Of a stretch of 28,039 bases of DNA, positions 14,485-23,109 are shown piece by piece. Made by a program: the position numbers and the translations under genes. The notes beneath the pieces are model-generated. The model was not told the DNA's origin, searched no databases, and worked only from the letters and a program-made list of their open reading frames with translations. Source of the DNA: BTRG01 sp036986275 (GTDB lineage: Bacteria > Pseudomonadota > Gammaproteobacteria > Acidiferrobacterales > SZUA-150); contig BTRG01000029.1 in NCBI GenBank assembly GCA_036986275.1, positions 1-28,039 of the forward strand, read 5' to 3'. How positions within the stretch are numbered: position 1 is the stretch's first letter; every line of letters starts with the position of its first letter.

Positions 14485-16404
14485 TCAGGCCAAGTTCATA
14501 ATAGGTAAAGGCTGCAATGTGTCCGCGGGCACAAAGCCGAATATACGGCCGTAAAAATACAGCTCGCCCTCCAGCGCCGCCTTAATATTTTCCGCCTTTC
14601 GAAAACCATGTTGCTCATCGGCAAACTTCATGTAGGCAACCGCAATGCCTTTGTCTTTTATTGCGGCCACCATGGCCTCGGCCTGCGCTGCAGGCACTAC
14701 CCTGTCTTCCAGACCCTGAAAGAACGCTACCGGACAACGTAATTGCTCGACATGGTGAACCGGAGAACGCGATCGGTAGATCTCTATCGCATCCGGGTAC
14801 GGCCCCACTAACCTGTCCAGGTAATGTGATTCAAACTTGTGGGTATCACGCGCCAATGCCTCCAGATCACCTATACCATAATGACTGGCCCCGGCATGGA
14901 AGGTGTCGTAGAAAGTTAAGGCGCACAGGGTTGTATAACCGCCGGCGCTGCTGCCTCGTATGGCAAGTCTATGCGTATCCGCCAAACCCTGCTCTCCCAG
15001 CCACCGCGCACCGGTCTCGCAATCCGCCACATCGATTAGGCCCCACTGACCGTTGAGACACTCACGATAGGCACGACCAAAACCGGTGCTGCCACGATAA
15101 TTCACATCCAGCACGGCAAAACCGCGACTGCTCCAGTACTGGATCTTATAATTAAAGGCATTACTGCTGGCAGCAGTGGGTCCGCCATGGGATACCACCA
15201 GCAAAGGCGGCCGCTCCGAGGCCGGTGCCTGCACACTGCCTTGTGGTGCATAATAAAATGCATAAACCTCTTCACCGTTGGCATCAGCATAGGAAACTGC
15301 CTGTGGCACAGAGATCCATTCACCCTCACCGGCAACACTCTTGGTTATAGAGCGATGTTTGTCTGACACCAAATCCATGCTCACGATAGACTGATTCTCT
15401 GTAATTGAAGCACCCAGGAAAACAGCAACGTCGCCTTCAACACCTATAGCGCTGATATCACTATAGGGCAGATTTATATTTTTTATTCCCTGATTCACCA
15501 CATCGACATGCGCCAGATACCAACTACCCTGCTGACTATAACTACATAGCAAATGGTTATCGGCCAGCACGGCATAGGTTGACATACCGAAGACCCATTG
15601 CGGTAAGGCGAACTCCGCTTTCATAGACAACACTTGTGACGACTCGGCGCCGTCCCAGCACCAGGGATTCCACCACCCCGAGGCATCGGATATGTAAAAC
15701 AACCGACCGCCAGGCGACCACCGCGGTTGAAAAATGGAAACGTTATTGCCACCGGCAATATGAATGGGTGCTGTCAGGTTTCCGTCTGGATTAATATCTG
15801 CGACCCACAGCAAAGAACTGTCCCAGGGCATATCGGGATGCGACCAGGACAGCCAGGCCAATCGCCTGCCATCCGGACTCAAACAGGGTGAGGCGACGAA
15901 ATCGGCATTATCAGCAACAATTCGGGACCTGCCTGTCTCAAGATCAACATGGATTAGACAGTTCCCGGGCTCGCCCTCTCCCTCATGCGACTCCCTGATG
16001 CACCATATCAACTGACGCTGTGCATCAAATACCAAATCCGCGTAACGATGGGGCCCTGCTTTGGTAATGGCTTGCGGTAAGCGCCCTACCGTTTGGTGAT
16101 AAAGACATTGATCTTCAGCATTCACAAATACGATTTCATTCTCATGAACCACATAAGCACCGCCGCCATATTCATGAACGCGAGAGCGTATGTCATAACC
16201 TTGCGGAGTAATATCCATTCTCTCGCCCTGGGCTGTCTGACACACCAGCACGGTACGGCCACCCTCGGCAGGTCGCTGTTCCAGCCAATAAAGGTTTCCG
16301 TTTTCTATACAGGGAAGTGATAAACGTATATTGCCGGCAGCCAGTTCATTGGCTGCGAACGGTGAAGGCCAACTACCGTAAGGAAGGCTGGATGCAGCAT
16401 TCAT
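14485..16404 (-). CDS. S9 family (prolyl oligopeptidase-type) serine peptidase
   Basis: 639-residue cytosolic peptidase of the dipeptidyl aminopeptidase/acylaminoacyl peptidase type. Residues about 20-380 look like a beta-propeller (repeated short strands, SPDGRRLAWLSW, SPGGRLFYISD), which gates access to the active site. Residues about 390-625 are the alpha/beta-hydrolase domain: oxyanion-hole region HGGPT at 406-410, nucleophile Ser486 in RGSSAGG, acid Asp567 in QGLEDRVVP, and His599 in DEQHGF. The triad is complete, so it should be active on small peptides or acyl-peptides. No signal peptide. It is the last gene of a minus-strand run, 12 bases after the HD-domain gene. The ATG at 16404 lacks a clear ribosome site. 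Confidence 0.93.
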   Translation of the reverse strand: MNAASSLPYGSWPSPFAANELAAGNIRLSLPCIENGNLYWLEQRPAEGGRTVLVCQTAQGERMDITPQGYDIRSRVHEYGGGAYVVHENEIVFVNAEDQCLYHQTVGRLPQAITKAGPHRYADLVFDAQRQLIWCIRESHEGEGEPGNCLIHVDLETGRSRIVADNADFVASPCLSPDGRRLAWLSWSHPDMPWDSSLLWVADINPDGNLTAPIHIAGGNNVSIFQPRWSPGGRLFYISDASGWWNPWCWDGAESSQVLSMKAEFALPQWVFGMSTYAVLADNHLLCSYSQQGSWYLAHVDVVNQGIKNINLPYSDISAIGVEGDVAVFLGASITENQSIVSMDLVSDKHRSITKSVAGEGEWISVPQAVSYADANGEEVYAFYYAPQGSVQAPASERPPLLVVSHGGPTAASSNAFNYKIQYWSSRGFAVLDVNYRGSTGFGRAYRECLNGQWGLIDVADCETGARWLGEQGLADTHRLAIRGSSAGGYTTLCALTFYDTFHAGASHYGIGDLEALARDTHKFESHYLDRLVGPYPDAIEIYRSRSPVHHVEQLRCPVAFFQGLEDRVVPAAQAEAMVAAIKDKGIAVAYMKFADEQHGFRKAENIKAALEGELYFYGRIFGFVPADTLQPLPIMNLA

Positions 16405-16416
16405 AAAAAACGGAAA

Positions 16417-16965
16417 TTACGGACGCTTGGCATATATTCCGTCAAACTCGGATTCCAGTCGTTCATTGGTACCGCGTACGCTATCCACCACTTCCTTGGC
16501 CCAATCAAAGTAGCGACGCTTGCGCGCAAGGGTCCAACCCGTTGGCGGCGCATCCAGTATATCCCCGACATTACAAATCTTGTCCGCCAACTTCACCAAC
16601 TTGGCCATATGTGTGGTATGAGGCGACTTGATGACTTGCAAGCGTTTGCGCAACACCGGTGGCAGGTGTTGGTCGTCTGTCACCTCCAGCACAATGTCGC
16701 AAACCTGCTTGCCAAACTGTTGCTCCAGTTCTTCGGGTGTGGTCTGGGTATCTTCAACAGTGTCATGCAGTAAGGCCGCGGCAATCACCACCGCATCACT
16801 GACACCACCCACATGCCACAAGACATTGGCCAACATAATAGGATGGTTGATATAAGGGGATGCTTCGATACCCTTGCGTCTTTGATCCCTATGCTTTTCC
16901 GCGGCAAAGGACAAGGCCTTCAACACCAGTCCTGTATCATCAAATTCCCAACTCTCGCTCTTCAT
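16417..16965 (-). CDS. Stand-alone HD hydrolase, (p)ppGpp-hydrolase-like (small alarmone hydrolase/MESH1 type)
   Basis: 182-residue protein consisting essentially of the HD hydrolase domain of RelA/SpoT enzymes, with no synthetase, TGS or ACT domain. Motifs: RRKG at 29-32, PYINHP with H41, HDTVEDT at 67-73 (HD plus the ED pair), and KLVKLADKICN with D128. Relatives such as MESH1 and bacterial SAHs remove the 3'-pyrophosphate of ppGpp (MESH1 also dephosphorylates NADPH). The exact substrate here cannot be read from sequence. It sits 13 bases after yjbQ and 12 bases before the S9 peptidase gene, so the three are very likely one transcript. No strong ribosome site precedes the ATG. Confidence 0.88.
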   Translation of the reverse strand: MKSESWEFDDTGLVLKALSFAAEKHRDQRRKGIEASPYINHPIMLANVLWHVGGVSDAVVIAAALLHDTVEDTQTTPEELEQQFGKQVCDIVLEVTDDQHLPPVLRKRLQVIKSPHTTHMAKLVKLADKICNVGDILDAPPTGWTLARKRRYFDWAKEVVDSVRGTNERLESEFDGIYAKRP

Positions 16966-16978
16966 AGACGTGTACCGG

Positions 16979-17410
16979 CTATGTACCCAGATGCATCACG
17001 ATATGACGCCTGGCGCCACGAAGGCGGTGCTCCCAGAGATACAGGCCCTGCCAGACCCCCAGGGCCAACCGGCCCTCACTCACGGGTATTGACAAGGTCG
17101 TGGCCGTCAAGGCTGACTTGATGTGGGCCGGCATATCATCGGCGCCTTCCTGTATATGTGTATAGAGTGGATCATGCTCCGGCACCAGACGAGATAACCA
17201 CTGCTCCAGGTCGCGCCGGGCCGAGGGGTCGGCATTTTCCTGAATGACAAGACTGGCAGAGGTATGCTGCACCAGCAAGTTACACAAACCCTCTTCGATG
17301 CCAGCATCATTAACAATACTGGCAACCTGGCCCGTAAATTCATACAAGCCGGGACCGGAAGTTTGTACATGCAACTGATTAATCAAGGCGCGCCTCAATC
17401 GGTTTAACAC
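16979..17410 (-). CDS. yjbQ: YjbQ family protein (UPF0047; secondary thiamine-phosphate synthase type)
   Basis: UPF0047/YjbQ family, about 140 residues, normal for the family. Family members show weak thiamine-phosphate synthase activity, and the physiological role is unsettled. Conserved features: LVQHTSASLVIQENADP with its His, the HDPLYTHIQEGADDMPAHIKS stretch region, and WQGLYLWEHR near the C-terminus. The start is uncertain: GTG 17410 (GGA 4 bases upstream) gives 143 residues, while TTG 17386 (start MINQLHVQT) has GAGG 6 bases upstream and fits where relatives begin, giving 135. First gene of the yjbQ - HD - S9 run. Confidence 0.9.
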   Translation of the reverse strand: MLNRLRRALINQLHVQTSGPGLYEFTGQVASIVNDAGIEEGLCNLLVQHTSASLVIQENADPSARRDLEQWLSRLVPEHDPLYTHIQEGADDMPAHIKSALTATTLSIPVSEGRLALGVWQGLYLWEHRLRGARRHIVMHLGT

Positions 17411-17565
17411 GGAGTCCAGTGTAACGATACCGGCGATGGATGTCAGGTCAAGGCTGCCTGCTCAGAGGCCGAGTGAGTTGCTATTAAATTAATTTCTTTG
17501 CCCGATCGTTGCGGTTCGATGCGTAACAACCATACTTTCTGTTCATCGGCTTTTTTTGAGCGTAG

Positions 17566-17611
17566 CGTAACCCAACGGCAGAACCTGAAATTTGCGGAAT
17601 GTTGGGTTACG
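17566..17611. repeat. Intergenic hairpin element (CGTAACCCAAC / GTTGGGTTACG)
   Basis: Perfect 11-bp arms CGTAACCCAAC (17566-17576) and GTTGGGTTACG (17601-17611) with a 24-base loop. Pairing resumes outside the core (AGCGT before, ACGCT after) across small bulges. The longest perfect inverted repeat I found in the window. Its arms share GTTGGGT with the 10291-10322 element. Confidence 0.8.
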
Positions 17612-17804
17612 GCGCACGCTTGGCTATGGGAGTAAAGATTGACCCTGGTGGGTATGTGCACCTAACCCAACGAGGTGGCTTCCGTTATTCCCACACTCCA
17701 GAACCCAGAACGGATTCTGGTCGCATGCTGTTAACGTAAAACCAGTATGTAGCCTGGATGAAACACAGTGGAATCCGGGATGTATTAGGCTCTCATGTAT
17801 TGCC

Positions 17805-17831
17805 CCCGGATTACGCTTCGCTGCATCCGGG
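17805..17831. repeat. Intergenic hairpin element (CCCGGAT / ATCCGGG)
   Basis: 7-bp arms CCCGGAT (17805-17811) and ATCCGGG (17825-17831) around the 13-base loop TACGCTTCGCTGC. The reverse complement of the core matches the msrP-side element near 4813-4835 (GGATGCAGCG, then AGCGTAATCCGG), differing at one base. It directly abuts the 52-base GC-rich module, as on the other side of the window. Confidence 0.75.
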
Positions 17832-17832
17832 T

Positions 17833-17884
17833 TACTTTGCTTTGCTCCTTCTCCCTGGAAGGGGGAAGGCTGGGATGGGGGTGG
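17833..17884 (+). repeat. GC-rich 52-base repeat module, copy 2
   Basis: Inverted partner of 4881-4932 (47 of 52 identical by hand). It includes the hairpin TCCCTGGAAGGGGGA and the run GGGATGGGGGTGG. A hairpin element abuts its left edge and a partial direct repeat follows on the right. Confidence 0.8.
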
Positions 17885-18021
17885 TGCATCCGGGCTACTT
17901 TGCTCTTCAGTATTTACAGTCACTGATGAGGCCCGTCGCCGCTCTTGCTCTTTTTTAATACTTCCCTGCTTTCCGATATTATGTCCCAAACTAAAACTAT
18001 AACAACGGCAGGGGTTGCTTA

Positions 18022-19344
18022 TCAGGCTGGATAGGCGCCACCGGTCCTGCTGTAGAGACAATTACGGCCGGCTCGTTTGGCCTTATATAAGGCCTTGTCA
18101 GCCGCCTTCAGTACGCGCTCTGTATTGGTGTAACGCTCATCACGTTCCGCCAGACCTATGCTGACGGTAATCGCCACTTCCCTGGAAGAAGATGAGCGCC
18201 GGGGCCTATGTTTCGGAGCCTTACGAGGTCGACGTCGCGAACGTATCTGGAATCGTGAATTGGCTATGGCCTCATGCAGGGGCACGATGAAGTCAGCGAC
18301 ACCGGACAAGGTCTTGTTCGGAAAAAGTAATGTAAATTCCTCGCCACCATAACGATAGGCCTTACCTCCACCTCGTACCGCCCCCAATCGTGCGGCAATA
18401 AAACGCAGCACCTGATCACCCACATCATGGCCATATTTATCATTAAATTTCTTGAAGTGGTCCACATCCACCATGGCAATAACATAACAACCGCCAAGCT
18501 TCAGTATATCTTCATTAAGCGCACGCCGACCCGGTAAGCCGGTAAGCTCATCATGGTAGGCCATGTTATAGGAGTCCTGCACTACGGCAAGAAGCAGGAT
18601 AATGCTCGCCGCAGTCACATAAAGACTGCCTGCCACACCCATACCCACGCTTTGCAAAGTTAACAGGATGGCCGCCAAACTGGCCAGGGCAGCACCATCT
18701 ACTACCGTTGGATGCCTGACAAGTCTTACCAGTAAAAAAACTGTTGAGGCAATGAACAACAATTGCGCTACTTGTGGCACCAGCAAGTAACTCAATATAC
18801 CTGTTGCATCAAAACGGGCATTCACGATAACTGTAATCATGGTGGCCTGGCTTACAGCCAAACCGGCAACCATGGCAATTTGCAAGGCTGCCAGCCCCAG
18901 ACACATGAAGCCATACTTTGTAAAGATGCCACGCTCTTTGAACAGTACGATAAGAACAACATTCACAGGTGACAACACTGCCATTAATACATAGGCAATG
19001 GTTCTTTGCTGAACATTCACCTCACCCGGCAGACTATGTATTGATATGTGCAAGGCTGCCAACCACACCATCAGCAGGAACAGGCGTGTTCGCCCAAAAC
19101 GCCAACACAGGGCCATACCGCTGAGTAAAAGCACAAAAGGGAGATAATCAAAAAGCTTGATCAGGAGGACAGGCAATGTTTGCACATATGGCAAGACAAA
19201 CCAGGTCAACACCAACAATGTAAAAGAGCCGGCCACTACGGTCGCCAGGCTTTTTATGGTCGCAGACCATTCACCCCCTAACGAAGGTGAACCACTGACC
19301 AGTTGCAGAGCCCCAAACCCCGATTTTTGAGTTGCCAAATTCAT
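18022..19344 (-). CDS. Membrane-bound diguanylate cyclase (GGEEF)
   Basis: 440 residues: seven or eight hydrophobic segments between about 32 and 256, then a GGDEF domain (about 260-435) that would make c-di-GMP on the cytosolic side. The cyclase motifs are present: DELTGLPGRR from 265, MVDVDHFKKFND from 291, and RYGGEEF with GGEEF at 333-337. The usual RxxD inhibitory site reads RGGG (324-327), so product inhibition through that site is probably missing. A very basic Arg/Lys/Pro/Ser insertion (about 368-387, RSRRRPRKAPKHRPRR then SSSS) interrupts the domain just before TVSIGLAE. The N-terminal membrane domain has no name I can give with confidence. AGGA stands close before the ATG at 19344. 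It appears to be a single-gene unit. Confidence 0.93.
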   Translation of the reverse strand: MNLATQKSGFGALQLVSGSPSLGGEWSATIKSLATVVAGSFTLLVLTWFVLPYVQTLPVLLIKLFDYLPFVLLLSGMALCWRFGRTRLFLLMVWLAALHISIHSLPGEVNVQQRTIAYVLMAVLSPVNVVLIVLFKERGIFTKYGFMCLGLAALQIAMVAGLAVSQATMITVIVNARFDATGILSYLLVPQVAQLLFIASTVFLLVRLVRHPTVVDGAALASLAAILLTLQSVGMGVAGSLYVTAASIILLLAVVQDSYNMAYHDELTGLPGRRALNEDILKLGGCYVIAMVDVDHFKKFNDKYGHDVGDQVLRFIAARLGAVRGGGKAYRYGGEEFTLLFPNKTLSGVADFIVPLHEAIANSRFQIRSRRRPRKAPKHRPRRSSSSREVAITVSIGLAERDERYTNTERVLKAADKALYKAKRAGRNCLYSRTGGAYPA

Positions 19345-19565
19345 TATTCCTGACTGCGTGGGTCCTTGTGCCCGCTGAATCCCGCGCTTTATTTATGTTC
19401 CTAATAATAGGTCAAGCCCGCCAGGCTCGCCAGATTCCGCGGTTTAGCCTGCCTCCTGATCCGACAAGTGGTGAAAATACAGCACCTACATTTTATGCGG
19501 TATTTTATATGCGTTTATGGACTTCATAAGCGCTATGCTTGCCGCACACACACAGGGGGCCTAGC

Positions 19566-19931
19566 ATGGCATTTTTGGGCCTGGATCATGCCAGTTTATT
19601 GGTTAGCAATACCGGGCGATCGCTGAAGTTCTATTGTGAGATCCTGGACATGGAACAGCTCAATCGTCCCAACCTGGGCTTCCCCGGTGCCTGGCTGGCG
19701 GCAGGACAACAGTCAATACACCTGCTGGAATTACCCAATCCGGATCAGGGACTGGAACGGCCTGAACATGGCGGACGTGATCGACATATTGCTTTACTAA
19801 CAACCGATCTGAACAAGACAAGATCCGCTCTCGACAGAGCCGGCTGGCACTACACGCTTAGCCGATCCGATCGGGCGGCATTGTTTTGTCGTGACCCCGA
19901 CGGCAATGCACTGGAAATTGCTGAGGCCTAG
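19566..19931 (+). CDS. VOC family (glyoxalase/dioxygenase-fold) protein
   Basis: About 121 residues, one vicinal-oxygen-chelate domain with paired beta-alpha-beta-beta-beta modules. Candidate metal ligands follow the glyoxalase I pattern: His8 in LDHASLL, a Glu in IHLLELP, a His in DRHIALLT, and a Glu in GNALEIAEA near the end. FCRDPDGNALEI is a hallmark of the fold. The substrate cannot be read: lactoylglutathione, an antibiotic or a catechol are all possible for this superfamily. Start: ATG 19566 has AGGGGG (19554-19559) 6 bases upstream, better than an upstream TTG at 19539. It converges with the DUF4389 gene, 11 bases between stops. Confidence 0.88.
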   Translation: MAFLGLDHASLLVSNTGRSLKFYCEILDMEQLNRPNLGFPGAWLAAGQQSIHLLELPNPDQGLERPEHGGRDRHIALLTTDLNKTRSALDRAGWHYTLSRSDRAALFCRDPDGNALEIAEA

Positions 19932-19942
19932 CGAGCAGCCTG

Positions 19943-20344
19943 CTAGGTTGTGCCGCTATCACTCTCCGGTTCGGACGTCTCTGTCGATTCCTTCAGCGCT
20001 TTTTTGCTCTTCTTCTTGCGGCTGGGTTTTTTGCTGGCGGCCGTCTGGCCTGATTCGCCTGGCCAGTCGCCGAAAGGATAGGGCTTTTCTTCTGAGTTAA
20101 AAGTCAGGAACAGCAGGATGTTATAGATATAAACGCTGAGATTTTTTCCCAAACCCAACAACTGTCCGTTTACCTTGCCGGTAAGCAATTTAGCCGCCAG
20201 CTGGAATACCACCACGGCCACCAGGATCACTTTGGCAACGCTATAGATTACCGCAAACAATGCCATATACAGGGCGCGTACCCAGATACCATGCTCTGTG
20301 AGATGCTCCTTTATCTGCTCAGAAAATTCTCCCGGATTCGACAT
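19943..20344 (-). CDS. DUF4389 membrane protein
   Basis: 133 residues of the DUF4389 family, function unknown. The family pattern is clear: RALYMALFAVIYSVAKV (TM1), a second hydrophobic stretch, LLTGKVNGQLLGLGK, YIYNILLFLTFNSEEKPYPF (TM2 and the diagnostic NSEEKP.PF.DWP ending). The tail after residue 95 is a low-complexity basic then acidic extension (KKPSRKKKSKKALKES, then Glu/Ser/Asp), likely cytosolic and disordered. AGGAGG lies 5 bases before the ATG. Divergent from djlA. Confidence 0.88.
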   Translation of the reverse strand: MSNPGEFSEQIKEHLTEHGIWVRALYMALFAVIYSVAKVILVAVVVFQLAAKLLTGKVNGQLLGLGKNLSVYIYNILLFLTFNSEEKPYPFGDWPGESGQTAASKKPSRKKKSKKALKESTETSEPESDSGTT

Positions 20345-20457
20345 AACGCCTCCTTAGCAATTAACCATTACGCCCAATCGTAACAGGCAGTATAGGTAGA
20401 TATCGTATCGCATTCATGGTTTTCAAGCCCTGCCGCATCAATATCACCAACCCTGTT

Positions 20458-20486
20458 TTGTTTAACGAACAGGCTATCGTTAGAAT
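20458..20486 (+). promoter_or_regulatory. Possible djlA promoter
   Basis: TTGTTT (20458-20463) and TAGAAT (20481-20486) are 17 bases apart, 30 bases before the djlA start codon. The -10 is good (five of six), the -35 weak (three of six). AACGA/TCGTT arms lie within the spacer region. Confidence 0.4.
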
Positions 20487-20515
20487 GGGGAACTTGAAGC
20501 GATAGGAGAACGAGA

Positions 20516-21307
20516 ATGAGTTGGTGGGGCAAAGTCATCGGTGGCGCCTTTGGGTTTATGCTGGGTGGGCCGCTCGGCGCAATATTGGGTGCAGCGGCCG
20601 GGCATCAATTTGATCATGGGCTCAATGCCAGCGGACAGGCCGGCTTTGCGCCTGGCAATCGCGAACGCGTACAAACCGCCTTTTTTACCGCCACCTTCTC
20701 CATCATGGGTTATATCGCCAAGGCCGATGGCCATGTCTCCCGGGATGAGATCAGACTCGCGGAATCGGTCATGACACAGATGCAGCTTGATGCCGAGCAG
20801 AAGCGCGCAGCCATGGCACTGTTCAATCAGGGCAAACGTAGTGACTTCCCCTTTAATGACATCGTCGACCAATTCCGCCGCGAATGCCGAAGACGTCATA
20901 CCTTGCTGCAGATGTTCCTGGAGATACAAATCCATGCCGCACTGGCGGACGGCATCCTGCACACGACTGAGCGATCGGTATTAGATACCTTATGTGTACG
21001 ACTTGGCTTTTCCGCGCATGAACTGGAACACCTTATTGCGCTGGTACAGGCGCAACACGGTCCCCATACAGGCATGGCAGACAAGCCCGGTCTGGACCCG
21101 CTCAAGGAGGCCTACAAAGTGCTGGATCTGAATGAAGGCGCCAGCAAAACCGATATCAAGAAGGCCTACCGCAGGCTTACCAATCAGCACCATCCCGATA
21201 AACTGGTTGCAAAAGGCTTGCCGGAAGAGATGATGAAAATTGCCGCGGAAAAGACCCATGAAATCCGCCAGGCCTACGAAACCTTGCGCAAGGCGCGCGG
21301 CTTCTAG
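20516..21307 (+). CDS. djlA: DjlA, membrane-anchored DnaJ-type co-chaperone
   Basis: 263 residues, near the 271 of E. coli DjlA. An N-terminal single membrane segment rich in Gly (VIGGAFGFMLGG and following, residues 7-28) anchors it in the inner membrane with the body in the cytosol. A central TerB-like helical domain (about 50-178, with MGYIAKADGHVSRDEI) is followed by a linker and a C-terminal J domain (about 194-263) with the HPD motif at 226-228, which stimulates DnaK ATPase. AGGAG is 7 bases before the ATG at 20516. It converges with the acyl synthetase gene, 14 bases between stops. Confidence 0.95.
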   Translation: MSWWGKVIGGAFGFMLGGPLGAILGAAAGHQFDHGLNASGQAGFAPGNRERVQTAFFTATFSIMGYIAKADGHVSRDEIRLAESVMTQMQLDAEQKRAAMALFNQGKRSDFPFNDIVDQFRRECRRRHTLLQMFLEIQIHAALADGILHTTERSVLDTLCVRLGFSAHELEHLIALVQAQHGPHTGMADKPGLDPLKEAYKVLDLNEGASKTDIKKAYRRLTNQHHPDKLVAKGLPEEMMKIAAEKTHEIRQAYETLRKARGF

Positions 21308-21321
21308 CCACCAGTTGGCGA

Positions 21322-22842
21322 CTACGCATGGCCCAGGTGTTTGCGCACATACATCTCGGTGGCACGAAAATCGATCTTGCCGCTACCCATTTTAGGCAGC
21401 TCCTGCATGACACAGAAATATTTGGGTGTGGCCAGCTTGGGGATCTTGCTACCGAGATCGCCCAGCATTTTCTTGTTGTCCACCTCTACAGTCAGTGCCA
21501 GACCCACACTACCCCCACGTTTACTATCAGGGATCTCCACGGCACAACATTCCACCCCTTCCGGTAACCATTCCTGCACCACCTCTTCCACTTGCACCAA
21601 TGACACCATCTCGCCGCCGATCTTCATAAAGCGTTTCAGGCGACCCCGATGCCAGAGAAACCCGTCTTCATCGACACAACCCATGTCACCCGTCTCATAC
21701 CAGCCCCCTTCTATACGCAAGGCCGTTTCTTCCACATCACCCAGATAGCCTTTCATGACCGAAGGACTGCGGACCATAATCTTGCCTTCCTCCCCGGTCG
21801 CCACTTCCTCACCCGAATCGACATCAATAATTTTTACCTCCACACCGGCAAGTGGCTTCCCGATACTGCCCGGCTTGTTGGCCTCGAAAGTATTGGCCGA
21901 CACCACGGGTCCGGTTTCCGTTGCCCCGTACCCCTCCAACACATTGACATTGTGATCCCTGGCAAAGACCTGCCGTAACCAGTCGGGTAATTTATCGGCT
22001 CCCGCGACGACCAATCGCAGGCCGGAAAAATCGGCCGGTTTGGCATGTTTAAGGTAACCAATTAAAAAATATGGTGTCGCCACTACCGCGGTAGGCTTGT
22101 CATTGCGTATCAGCCCGGCCACGGTCTTGAACTCAAGTGGATTAGCCAGCATCACCATGGTCATGCCGCTCACGATGGGTAACCAGAAGGTTGTGGTTTG
22201 TCCAAAGACATGAAACAAGGGCAGCACCGACAACATGCGGTCTTGATCCGTGCAATCAAAAGCCTTGGCCGCCATCATGACATTAGAATAGATATTCTGG
22301 TGAGTCAGCTCTACGGCCTTGGGTGCTTTCTCGCTGCCGCTGGTAAACAGGACCAAGGCCGTTTCGTCTTCACGACCACCGGCCACAACCCTTTTAAGCA
22401 GCGGCCCGGGCAGGATTGCCTTGGCAGCGGCCCAGGCCTTTTCTGTCGATCCTGCCTGCGCCACCAGATCTTCCAGAAAAACCATACCCTCCATTTCCGG
22501 GCACTGGATACGCTGCAACAACTTTCTGGAAGTAATAATCGTTGTAAAGCCGCACTTCTCCTGCGCATAACTGCAATTACGATCTGCGCCGGTAGAGTAG
22601 TTAATCATCACCGGCACCTTGCCGGCCATTTGTGTCGCCAGCATGGCCAGTCCACAGCCGGCACTGGTAGGCAGCATGATGCCAAGATAATCATCGTCAT
22701 AACGCTGGAATCGGCGCATTAATAACAAGGATGCAATCAATGCCCGGTGATAGGTCAGTTCACGCCCGACGGTCCGGTCTATAAAAGCCAGCTTGTTGCC
22801 ATATGACTTGGCGGTCTCGATAAAGGCATGATGCAGCAGCAT
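21322..22842 (-). CDS. AMP-forming acyl-CoA / acyl-ACP synthetase
   Basis: ANL-superfamily adenylating enzyme of about 506 residues, which activates a fatty acid as acyl-AMP and transfers it to CoA or acyl carrier protein. Motifs: P-loop-like LFTSGSEKAPKAVELTH, LPLFHVFGQT, GYGATETGP, GGWYETGDMG, RGRLKRFMKIGGEMVS, and the catalytic lysine in MGSGKIDFRA near the end. The overall pattern resembles the synthetase half of Aas (2-acyl-GPE acyltransferase/acyl-ACP synthetase) without its acyltransferase half, so acyl-ACP ligase is plausible. CoA ligase is not excluded. Start: ATG 22842 (MLLHHAF) with GGGA upstream. A GTG at 22929 would add 29 residues that do not look like family sequence. Confidence 0.85.
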   Translation of the reverse strand: MLLHHAFIETAKSYGNKLAFIDRTVGRELTYHRALIASLLLMRRFQRYDDDYLGIMLPTSAGCGLAMLATQMAGKVPVMINYSTGADRNCSYAQEKCGFTTIITSRKLLQRIQCPEMEGMVFLEDLVAQAGSTEKAWAAAKAILPGPLLKRVVAGGREDETALVLFTSGSEKAPKAVELTHQNIYSNVMMAAKAFDCTDQDRMLSVLPLFHVFGQTTTFWLPIVSGMTMVMLANPLEFKTVAGLIRNDKPTAVVATPYFLIGYLKHAKPADFSGLRLVVAGADKLPDWLRQVFARDHNVNVLEGYGATETGPVVSANTFEANKPGSIGKPLAGVEVKIIDVDSGEEVATGEEGKIMVRSPSVMKGYLGDVEETALRIEGGWYETGDMGCVDEDGFLWHRGRLKRFMKIGGEMVSLVQVEEVVQEWLPEGVECCAVEIPDSKRGGSVGLALTVEVDNKKMLGDLGSKIPKLATPKYFCVMQELPKMGSGKIDFRATEMYVRKHLGHA

Positions 22843-23109
22843 ATTTTGTCCCGTGGTGATGGTGATTCCCCGAACTAGAGTGCCAGAATCGCATGCCAGT
22901 GCAAGCCTTTCCTGGATAACCGCCACCACCGGTCCGCGGACCTTGAGCGTTTGTCTTGAAACGCTGGCCTTATCGGGTCAAAGTGGTAGATTCATCCTCG
23001 CAACAACGGGTGAAACCCAAACATATAATAATATTCTAATAGACGACGGAGCGAGACTCGCATTATTCAGGTATTCCTGATCTCGCCGCTTAACGTGAGG
23101 ATCGTGATA

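Larger units (their letters stand above)
17411..18021. other. Repeat-rich non-coding gap between yjbQ and the diguanylate cyclase gene
   Basis: About 610 bases. Open frames here are made of repeats and I reject them as genes. Contents in order: an AT-rich segment (17475-17500) that may hold the yjbQ promoter, an 11-bp-stem hairpin (17566-17611), a CCCGGAT hairpin (17805-17831), the second copy of the 52-base GC-rich module (17833-17884), and a partial direct repeat ATCCGGGCTACTTTGCT (from 17888) echoing ATCCGGGTTACTTTGCT (from 17825). Confidence 0.7.

Noticed and set aside
14159..14554. 131-codon plus-strand frame after the cassette
   Set aside because: Lies in repeat-bearing non-coding sequence and runs into the S9 peptidase gene; no ribosome site or family.
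17624..18061. 145-codon minus-strand frame in the yjbQ-cyclase gap
   Set aside because: It runs through the GC-rich repeats and hairpins and overlaps the end of the diguanylate cyclase gene; product is low-complexity Pro/Ser-rich.
22931..22942. 12-base perfect palindrome GGTCCGCGGACC before the acyl synthetase
   Set aside because: Several perfect 12-base palindromes are expected by chance in 28 kb; no second copy or half-site was seen.
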